Assembly (NCBI RefSeq): GCF_902167145.1 | Contig: NC_050099.1 | Coordinates: 10,678,434 to 10,742,433 of the forward strand | Source: Zea mays | Lineage: Eukaryota > Streptophyta > Magnoliopsida > Poales > Poaceae | Length of the DNA stretch: 64,000 bases | Direction of reading: 5' to 3' | In this document: positions 56,494-64,000 of the stretch, piece after piece | Numbering within the stretch: position 1 is the stretch's first letter | How the letters are laid out: each line of letters opens with the position of its first letter | The notes under the pieces: model-generated | The model's input: only the letters and a program-made list of their open reading frames with translations | Told to the model about the DNA's origin: nothing | Database searches by the model: none | Program-made: the position numbers and the translations under genes

Positions 56494-56972
56494 TGTTGGG
56501 GCGAAGGCGAAGACGCCACCCTTCGCTCGATGCCTTCGCCGTAATCGCTGGACCAACGGAGACAAGACAACGGGCAGGAACACCCTTCATCCCATACGTC
56601 ACCGAACGAAGACCTGTGACGAGGTCGTCTTCATCTTGCGACCTCGTCCAGCATGGAGGCCCACGTGTGATCCGGCCCATTGTAACAGGCCCTGCGTGGC
56701 CGCTGCGCATTACAGGCCTAATTTGTAAAGGCATCCCTGTAATTACGGTCTGTAACCCCGTTTTATGGGAATATTCCGGGGATAACCTAGGAGTCTGAGG
56801 GCACATGCGTCCTTAACACAGGACGCTGGGCACTCAGATACCTATAAATACCCCCGCACAGTGCCCTTAAGAGGCTAGATTTACAGAGCTTTTGTCATCT
56901 CGTGCGAGTACCCTGTTTACGTCAATACACACCCCCGTTGGATCCCCTTGCATCAGATAGCAAGTTCCAACA
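56494..56972 (+). repeat. 3' LTR of the deletion derivative (479 bp)
   Basis: It runs from TGTTGGGGCGAAGG to AGTTCCAACA. A TATA-like CCTATAAATACCCC lies near 56841. Confidence 0.9.
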
Positions 56973-56977
56973 TAGTT

Positions 56978-57671
56978 TATACTGGAAAGTTACCCCTATG
57001 AACTAACCGATAATTTTGTCGAAGCTGAATCTGACACTGGTATTTCATAGAATCATGCATGTAAAATGTCTATATCAATACAACAAAGGCCACTAATTGG
57101 AAGTCAAATAATTACTACCAAGCCCATAGTTACAATGAAGGGGCATGTAAGCCATGTTATTGAACCCTACTTAGATCTCATGCAATATTAATAAATAAAT
57201 CTTAAACGCAGCCATATTCTGGAACAAATAATGGAGCAGTATGTGACTAGCAAAGTGCTCATATATACGGTTTACATTCATGCGCTTAAATATAGAGAAT
57301 ATAAAAATATATGTATTCTCTTGACTAGATGGATGTGAATGTGGGTCTAAAGACAACAATCATGATTCAAATCGTTATTTTTATATACATAATTGTGGAT
57401 AAGAGAAGAGAAAAAAAAGAGATGTGTGGTTTGGGTTAATCTAATATAATAACCTAAAGAAAAACAACAAAAGCAGACTACATGGATATTGCTGGGTTTT
57501 TTTAAAAAAAAAAGATTATTTCCGGCCATGCGACGTTCATTTTCATCACACAGCGCGCAAAATAAGCACGAGGCGCCACAGCCGCACCAAACTGTCTCGT
57601 CTGTATCTAACAAAAAAAAAAATCGGCTGCATGCATAGCAAGCAACCATATGCCATCTATCTCCGTCGCGG
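56978..57671. other. Stretch without a recognised gene
   Basis: AT-rich sequence upstream of PR4 gene 4. No feature supported. Confidence 0.45.
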
Positions 57672-57914
57672 GCTGCTGCTGGTCAATGTTGGCAACTGGG
57701 GCTCGCGTGGAAAATTGAGGCATTATTTGCCAGTGCTGCCTGGTTGCTGTCAGATTCAGCTTTCCAGGAAGGTCTCGCGCATGCTTGCATGCATCTGGAA
57801 CGTAGATTTAATTTGCAAGACGATTTCAGCACAGTTCTTCTAGCGCAAATTTCGGACGAGAAGAATACTAGTCAGTAGCGTACTGCTCCCTCTCTCGATC
57901 GGCACCTGCATGCT

Positions 57915-57927
57915 GTATCTATATAAC
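57915..57927 (+). promoter_or_regulatory. TATA box of PR4 gene 4
   Basis: GTATCTATATAACG lies about 125 bases before the ATG and is shared with arm 1. Confidence 0.7.
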
Positions 57928-58050
57928 GATGGCCATATCTCGCTCGCAGAAGCAAGTAGCAGCTACATACGTCGTCCTCCATTAATATTGGCAGCAAGCT
58001 AGGATCATCAGCATCTGAGCTTATATATTACTACATCGATCGGTTGCCAA

Positions 58051-58598
58051 ATGGCGGGGATGACAGTCGGCAATAAGCTGGCGCTGGCTGCGGTGCTGCT
58101 GTGCGCGGCGGCGGCCATGGCCACGGCGCAGCAGGCCTCCGGCGTGCGCGCCACCTACAACTTCTACAACCCGCAGCAGAACAACTGGGACCTCAACGCC
58201 GTGAGCGCGTACTGCGCGACGTGGGACGCCAGCAAGCCGCTGTCGTGGCGCATGAAGTACGGCTGGACGGCCTTCTGCGGGCCCGCCGGCCCCACCGGCC
58301 AGGCCGCGTGCGGGCAGTGTCTTCTGGTGAGCTCAAGCTAGCTGATGAAATGAAACCATGCATGAGTGATGAGACCCGTGCTCGATCGGGGTTAATAATG
58401 GTGTACTGATGCATGATGCAGGTGACTAACACTGCGACGGGGGCGTCCATCACGGTGAGGATCGTGGACCAGTGCAGCAACGGCGGCCTGGACCTGGACT
58501 ACGACACGGCGTTCAAGCCCATCGACACCAACGGCCAGGGCTTCCAGGCCGGCCACCTCACAGTCAACTACCAGTTCGTCAACTGCGGCGACAACTGA
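58051..58598 (+). CDS. PR4 gene 4: class II pathogenesis-related protein 4 (barwin)
   Basis: Exons 58051-58326 and 58422-58598 with a 95-nt phase-0 intron (donor GTGAGC, acceptor ATGCAG) give 150 residues. The signal peptide [20 protein letters not shown] precedes [20 protein letters not shown]. The six barwin cysteines and the C-terminal VNCGDN tail are as in PR4 gene 3, and the mature sequences are the same. It is the inverted partner of gene 3, so it reads toward the right. Both copies look functional: splice sites, start, stop and TATA are intact. PR-4 proteins are secreted, and many have antifungal and RNase activity. Confidence 0.94.
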
Positions 58599-58774
58599 AC
58601 TGATAGATTATTCACCTGTGCATGCACCTATATGTACTAGCACCACTATTCCAAGAGTTATATGGATGTGATCCCACACGTAAGAGCCAATAAAACATAT
58701 ATACGCCCAGTGGAATAAACTGAATTACCTAAGTACTCTCGACTACTCATGTATCTATGTCTCACGAAATACTA

Positions 58775-58853
58775 CCTCCGTTGTCCGTTCTCAAATATTT
58801 GTCGTCCGCTAATTTATTTTTAAACTAAAACGTGACAAAAAAAACAGAGGGGG
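58775..58853. mobile_element. Degenerate Stowaway-type MITE
   Basis: The ends CCTCCGTTGTCCGTTCTC and AAAACAGAGGGGG are flanked by TA. A further decayed version stands at the matching place in arm 1 (about 40485-40555). Confidence 0.55.
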
Positions 58854-59597
58854 TATAAAATACATAGAGGTAAATAGACTATTGTCAATACACGATTGAT
58901 ATGTGTCCATATGCGTAGAGTTGTATTAAGTGATTGTCAGGATATGATCGGCTTTGGTTGAATTTGGTGACTATCCATTGCATGAGTCAATGGACAACAT
59001 GTTTGTGGGTTATGTTTGTGTATAGATGTGGAGCATATAGACGATCGACGTCCATGGAAAAGGTCACGTAGAGGCATGTCGTGCCCATAGACTGTGAGAG
59101 GTGTAGCTAGGACAGATGTGAGGCTTGGTAATTTGGGCCTTAAAACCATCGACAAACAATATTCCTTTTGAGCCTTAAAACCTGGTTGGAGCTCCAATAA
59201 AATTGGATGTGGCACATGGCCTTAAAACCATCGTCAAACGGCCTTATTTGTCCGTAAGCTCAAGCAAGGCCTGTCTTGGATCGGCCCGAACACAATCACT
59301 ACTGTGCTGTGCTGTGCTGTGCTGTGATGTGTTGTGTCCAAAATGGTCATGCCTCGTGCCTCGCTTTTGCAACTACTGCAACTGCCGCTATTACAAGACT
59401 AGAACAAGACATCCAAGGGACTGCTCCGTCTTCCCAGCTCACCATATCCTGCCTCTGTCTCCTTCTCCTGATCCTCGAAGTGTTCTAAGTTCTCACTTCA
59501 GTTCGGCCGAACTAGCCAAACAGCCTGCACGCGTCATCATCTGTGGTTTTGCTCTTGGTTGGCCCCCAGCTGTCATACCATCAGGTAGGCACAACGC

Positions 59598-59632
<35 letters not shown>
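59598..59632. repeat. CT microsatellite
   Basis: A pure (CT)n run just upstream of the putative exon at 59717, typical of plant 5' UTRs. A (TGTGC)n run lies at 59305-59330. Confidence 0.9.
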
Positions 59633-59716
59633 TTCATCTGCATCGTATTTATACACACTAGAGTGTGATGGCATAGCGCAGGCGCAGCAAGGTGGGAGAA
59701 GAAACTGGCTTCCAAG

Positions 59717-59838
59717 ATGGGCGAGCATGGAGGTGGTGGTGGTGGCAATGGGAACCCGAGGTCTCTCGACTGGAAGCGCGATTTTTTATCGCTTCAGGGT
59801 GCATTGTGGATGCTCCTATCTGAAGCTACACTGTTTCC
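59717..59838 (+). CDS. Possible first coding exon of an interrupted host gene
   Basis: ATG at 59717 starts MGEHGGGGGGNGNPRSLDWK, then RDFLSLQGALWMLLSEATLF, and stops being open shortly after a donor-like GTGAGT at 59839. Upstream lie a CT-rich leader and a possible 5' UTR intron (donor GTAGGC at 59584, acceptor GCGCAG at about 59682). Downstream, the LINE and CACTA sequences would lie within the first intron. The protein is not recognised. It may be a gene remnant or a captured exon. Confidence 0.4.
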
Positions 59839-59839
59839 G

Positions 59840-60290
59840 TGAGTTCAGAATGATCTGACTTAACTTGCCCTGTGCGTGCCCTGCAGCTGCTCCTTGTTCC
59901 GAGTTACTTTGTTTCGAAACGATGCCGCTTATATATAGCAAGCAAGCACTTCTCTCCACTGGCCAATGGTGAAAAACTAAGCTAGTGCTTGCTCTGTGGG
60001 GATCTTTACAAGTTCCGTTGTTATATCCTTTGTTGCTACTCGTGAAGTTCCTACATTATTTGCCATGCCAAGTTCTTTTGCTCGCTAGCTTCCTGTGAAG
60101 ACTGTACCATGAGTTGTACCTTTGTTATAAGCTATAATGTTTGTAATTTGCTTCATATTATGTGGTTGATGAGAAGAGGAATCCTGAGTTTACGGTGTCT
60201 CACTCTCACCTCTCCTTGATGGTTTTCACTGCCCCCACTGTATGCATATGCATCCAGTTGGCTTGTGAACTGGTGGTGAGACATTATAAG
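59840..60290. other. Stretch that would be the intron of the putative host gene
   Basis: Moderate GC, no open frame, resembles plant intron sequence. No element recognised. Confidence 0.4.
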
Positions 60291-61742
60291 TTTTTTTTTT
60301 TTTTGACAGAAAGGGGTAAACCCCCTATTTCGTTATGAAATAGGAAATAGTTCCTTACAACCGACACCACGGAGTGAAACAACCGGCACTACACCTATCC
60401 TGACAGAGATTAAAGTGTTATGCTTTTTTTCCCTGATCGAGCAAGCTCAGAAAAGGAGCAGAAAAGACTGCGCCAACACAGGATTGACCGCCTCCTTCGT
60501 AATTTGGATCACAAACTCAACAACATCAGTAGGATCCATGAGTTTCTTGCTGTTATGTTATTTATGGTCTTCCAAATGGACCATAGAACAGCCCCACGAC
60601 CCAGGATAACCAAGTTTTTAAGATCTTTGTTAGTCTCATGTTCAACCAGTCTCCAAAAAAGGGAGTCACAGTTATGGGGATATCTTTAGACTAAAGGCAG
60701 CCTGAATCACTCTCCAAATAAAAGTGGCCACGGGACAGTTGATGAAAAGATGGTTATTTTGATTCCAAAATGCCACAAAACAGCAATCAAAGGACCCCTA
60801 CCAGTACTTTTCCTCAAATTTTCTTTAGGTAAAATTTTATCTTTCAGAATAAGCCACAGAAAGACTGATTTTTTTAGGCATTTCCACTTTCCAAAGAAAT
60901 TTGAAGGGGACTTTTGCACAATTGCTCCTAATTTGAGAATCTAGGGTTTTAACAGTGAACCCTCTCTTATGCAGATGCCAGACCACTCTGTCTTCAGAAT
61001 TAGACTGGGAGAAATTGATACAACAGCTCATGAGCGCTTCCCACTCATCTGGCACAATGCCAACCACATTTCTTCTAAAAGATAGAGTTTCACAATTTGA
61101 ATCAATCACTAGATTAACACTGACGTTTTTATCAAGCAAGAGGTCAAAGAGTCTCTGAAATCTTCAGCAAAAAGGTTTATCCCCACACCAAATGTCATAC
61201 CAGAAACTTGTATTTTTGCCATTGCCCACAATTTTTTTACAATGATTATAAAAAGTATCCTTTACTTCTAGAATCCCTTTTCAGAAATAAGAATCATCTT
61301 GCCTCTTTTTAACTAATTTAAGGGGTTTCCCCTTAATATACTTGTACTTCACAATTTTCTGCCAAAAGCCATCTTCATTCTCCAGCTTCCAAATTCATTT
61401 GGCTAACAAGCTTAAATTCATATCTCTGAGATTCAAAATCCCTAGACCCCTTGATCTTTTGAGAGGCAAACAGTCTCCCAATCCACAAGGTGATATTTTC
61501 TTGTGCTTTTGCCGCCTTGCTAAAGTATCCTTTTTCTAAAAATATTGATTTTCTTGATCACCTTTTAGGGGCACTATAAAGAGATAACATGTAAAGTGGT
61601 ACATTGGTATTGGTGAGACTGCTATCAATGAGAGTTAGTCTCCCTCCCATACTCAAATATTTGCCTTGCCAGACTCCAAGCTTTTTTTCCCATTTTTTCC
61701 TCAGTCTAGGACCATTAAGAACTGCTAAGTTTTTTATGGTCT
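60291..61742 (-). mobile_element. L1-like LINE, 3' part, broken by a CACTA insertion
   Basis: A poly-T run at 60291-60304 is the poly-A tail on the minus strand, next to GGGGTTTACCCCTTTCTGTC, a common grass L1 end. Minus-strand pieces include RT C-terminal sequence near 61560-61740 (EKKLGVWQGKYLSMGGRLTL, then DSSLTNTNVPLYMLS). The zf-RVT region near 60750-61130 lies in changing frames (EDRVVWHLHKRGFTVKTL, KVPFKFLWKVEMPKK, then FLWLILKDKILPKENLRKS). Several frameshifts and stops make it inactive. The 5' part is missing beyond 61742. Confidence 0.82.
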
Positions 61743-61759
61743 CACTACCGGACACAGCT

Positions 61760-62395
61760 CCTTTGTCGAGTGTCTCAGACACTCGGCAAAGGCTATTTTA
61801 CACTCGGCAAAGGCTTTGCCGAGTGTAACACTCGGCAAAAAACGCTCGACGAACAATACATCGGCAACGGCCTCTTTGCCGAGTACTTTTTGTCGGGCAC
61901 TCGGCAAAGAATTTGCCGAGTGCCATTTGACACTCGGCAAAGAAAAGTCACCGTCACGGTGCCAAGTGATGGTGACGGATCCTTTGCCGAGTGTCTTCTT
62001 TGGCACTCGGCAAAGAGGCCAATTTTGCCGAGTGTCTGCTATCACGGCCCTCGGCAAAGACGGCTCCAGTGGGCCCCACCGCCAGTCCCTGTGCCGAGAG
62101 CTCTCGTAGGCACTCGACAAAGGAGGCTTTTTTGCCGAGTGTCTAGTGGACTGGCACTCGACAAAGAGTCCTCTAGTGGGCCCCTTTGCCAGTCCCTTTG
62201 TCGAGTGCCTTGACCACAGCACTCGGCAAAGATGGCTTTACCGGTTCCCAGGTTTCCTTCTTTGCCGAGTGCCATGGTCAGCACTCGGCAAAGATGGCTT
62301 TACCGGTTCCTAGGTTTCCTTCTTTGCCGAGTGCCATGGTCATAGCACTCGGCAAAGCTACCCTTTGCCGAGTGTTACACTCGGCAAAGTGACCA
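61760..62395. repeat. CACTA subterminal repeat array
   Basis: More than 20 copies of the 12-mer CTTTGCCGAGTG or its complement CACTCGGCAAAG, in both orientations and often paired as short hairpins. A 57-58-bp duplication around GATGGCTTTACCGGTTCC occurs at 62230 and 62290. These are the transposase-binding repeats expected at CACTA ends. Confidence 0.93.
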
Positions 62396-62648
62396 GGAAG
62401 TCCCTTTTTTTATTTGTTTTTGCTGTTCCATCCAAACAAACAAAAGATATATATCATTCACATCACATTATATATCAATCGCATCACAGAATCAACACAT
62501 TTATCATCAACACCATATATATCACAAATATCACCACATAAATCAGGTTTCACAGCACATAAGTCTCACTAAGTATCTCACAAGACCAAGTATAACTAAC
62601 ATCACCAACACTCACAAATATAAGTCTGGATCATCACAAAACAGATCA

Positions 62649-63954
62649 TCAACGAGGTGGGCATCTGGACTCGTTCGGCGAAGGGCTGGACGAAGCGTGA
62701 GGGTTGTTCGACGCCGCCGATTGACCCTGCACAGAGAAGAGATTGCATGTGTGAGAACATATGAATATATATCATGCAGTACTAAAATTTTGATACTCAT
62801 AGGAGTAGTGAACTCAGCAGGGTCAGCTGTAGGGAACAACGGAGGTGGTGGAGCATGACCCTGTGCGGCGCCAAGGCTCTGCATGTACGCGAACATCTCT
62901 GCCATCCTCTTCTCCAGCTCCTCACGTTGCCTCCTCTCATCATCTAGTTGAGTCTGTAATATTTCGCCCTAATGTTACGATAATGCAAAGAGAAGATATA
63001 TAATAATCAATGAACGATGAATAGATAAGGAATAACTTGGAGTTGCTGGATACGATGTTGTGAGCTGTCCTACCGAGGTCGTATGGCTGGGCTCGCGCTC
63101 GTGCTCCTTGCTCGCACCTGAGAGAGAGTGGGAGTGGAGGACGAGTCGATTGCCCCGTCGGCAATCCAGTACCGCCCATGCCTCTTGCCTCCTCCGACCC
63201 TCATGAGGACATCTCCGTCGGTGTCCTCGGTCCTCGGATCGTAATCTGGCCCATGGACCTCCTTGGCCATGGCGGTGTACTCACTGAGGCGGCTATGGAC
63301 GGCGGGGTTGGTGTACGCCTCGGGCCCATCATCCGGGTTGTAGGTGACGTCGGACGTCGCCTTCCCCTTGTGGGCCATAGCATATGCCGAGAACGTGGAG
63401 CAAGGCGCGCCACCATGTGCCGCCGACTGCGAGAAAACCAACGAGATGGTTAGAAATCATGTCTAATCGAAAGTTATATACCTAAATAAAAAAGAGCGCG
63501 TACCCATGCTTCCGCGTATTTGCCCAGGCTGCGGCTGCCTTGATGGTGGGAGGGACCTTGCATCATCAAACGTCGTTCCCGGCTAGCGTTGTGCGCCTCG
63601 TCCCACTCAGCCGAGCACCACATCTGCACCATCTGCTCCCAGCACTCAGGATGCGCGGCGCACCAATGAGGAATCATCTAAAAAAATACAAGTACACGGC
63701 ATATCAGAAGATAAAATTAAGCATATTTAGTACCAATAATAAAGTTTTATATTTACCTGCAAGTACTGGTCCGGAGTCAACGACATGGTTCGGGCGTCCT
63801 TCTTGCTCACCTTCTCCCCAAGGACGGAGCCGTGGTAAGTGATGATAGCCTGGATGCGCGCCTCGTAGTGCATGTCCACGACAATCTTCTTACAGCTCGT
63901 GGTAGCCACCACATCCGCCCTGGCCTCGTATCCAGCCTCGCATCTGAAGAAATC
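62649..63954 (-). CDS. CACTA accessory protein (Transposase_24 type), 3' exons
   Basis: Exons read on the minus strand: 63954-63757 (FFRCEAGYEARADVV, then CKKIVVDMHYEARIQAIITY), 63677-63504 (MIPHWCAAHPECWEQMVQMW, then NRAS-like NASRERRLMMQGPSHHQGSR and YAEAW), 63426-63118 (GGAPCSTFSAYAMAHKGKAT, then PEAYTNPAVHSRLSEYTAM), 62953 to about 62802 (QLDDERRQREELEKRMAEMF), and a last exon from 62726 to the stop at 62649-62651. Donors and acceptors have GT and AG. The donor near 62802 is the least certain. The order and motifs match the plant Ptta/En/Spm protein family (PF03004), the partner of the TNP2-like transposase. The 5' exons are outside the window. No internal stop is seen, so the element may be recent. 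Confidence 0.8.
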
Positions 63955-64000
63955 CTACATACAAAGACGATGTATCCATACATTATTTCAAGAATATGCA

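Larger units (their letters stand above)
55300..56972 (+). mobile_element. Deletion derivative of an antisense-gene gypsy element, TSD TAGTT
   Basis: It begins with the first ~105 bases of the LTR (55300-55404) and ends with a complete 479-bp LTR (56494-56972), flanked by TAGTT (55295-55299, 56973-56977). Between them lie only the 5' part of the antisense gene (minus strand), its promoter and a polypurine-like GGAGGGAAAA. The rest of the 5' LTR, the primer site, gag and pol are gone. One large internal deletion from LTR position ~105 into the antisense gene explains this. Confidence 0.88.
57672..59220 (+). repeat. Inverted duplication arm 2 (contains PR4 gene 4)
   Basis: The reverse-complement partner of 40075-41662, colinear through promoter, gene and 3' flank, with small indels. 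Confidence 0.9.
61743..64000 (-). mobile_element. CACTA (En/Spm-like) transposon, one end and 3' gene part
   Basis: The terminus CACTACCGGACACAGC at 61743 follows TCT inside the LINE. A 650-bp subterminal array and the 3' exons of a transposase-associated gene (minus strand) follow. The other end lies beyond the right edge. Confidence 0.88.

Noticed and set aside
55517..56728. Plus-strand open frame of 403 codons over antisense gene copy 2
   Set aside because: It is rich in Arg and His with no recognisable domain, and it crosses from the gene into the LTR. The opposite strand carries the conserved core.
61734..62222. Open frames over the CACTA subterminal array
   Set aside because: Repetition of the GCCGAGTG unit gives repeated TRQR/ALGK peptides, a by-product of the array.

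Overview
The window reads as a grass nuclear genome, most likely maize or a close Zea relative. It is dominated by nested transposable elements. The evidence is Sirevirus (Opie/Ji-type) Ty1/copia elements whose LTRs carry CACCGGACTGTCCGGTG palindromes, a Grande-like (Tat lineage) Ty3/gypsy element with an antisense gene, CACTA ends built from CTTTGCCGAGTG units, a hAT element, an L1-like LINE and several TTA- or TA-flanked MITEs. No prokaryotic features were seen. The species call is an inference from element families, not from a marker gene.

The host genes recognised with confidence are four class II PR-4 (barwin) defence genes. Three are on the minus strand (17918-18445, 37121-37715, 40718-41262) and one is on the plus strand (58051-58598). 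Each has a signal peptide, six cysteines and one phase-0 intron at the same place. The third and fourth sit in two inverted copies of about 1.55-1.6 kb (40075-41662 and 57672-59220). Their mature proteins are identical, and they are separated by about 16 kb of transposons. A possible first exon of another host gene lies at 59717-59838.

Layout: 1-3724 is the 3' part of a Sirevirus (pol end and 3' LTR). 7735-10562 is a complete small LTR retrotransposon (TSD GAATG) whose only ORF is a 743-codon chimera with a gag-like N terminus and apparently captured host sequence. 11002-16855 is a decayed copia element (TSD AAAGC). 17.8-18.7 kb is PR4 gene 1, followed by a hAT fragment. 20201-29620 is a young Tat-lineage gypsy element (581-bp LTRs, TSD GGTAC) that lacks gag and carries an intron-containing antisense gene with its own TATA box. 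30-33 kb holds decayed CACTA sequence and AT-rich repeats. 37-41 kb holds PR4 genes 2 and 3. 41.7-53.1 kb is a hAT element interrupted by a gag-only Sirevirus (42740-50757, TSD ATTGC). 55300-56972 is a deletion derivative of another antisense-gene gypsy element (TSD TAGTT). 57.7-59.2 kb holds PR4 gene 4. 60291-61742 is a LINE 3' end interrupted by a CACTA element that runs off the right edge.

Two themes stand out. First, non-autonomous retroelements here keep unexpected parts: a captured gene, an antisense gene, or gag only. Second, coding capacity is mostly lost through single G:C to A:T changes that make stop codons, the pattern expected from deamination of methylated cytosines in silenced transposons. 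All coordinates and splice sites were read by eye. Family names rest on recalled motifs, not on searches.
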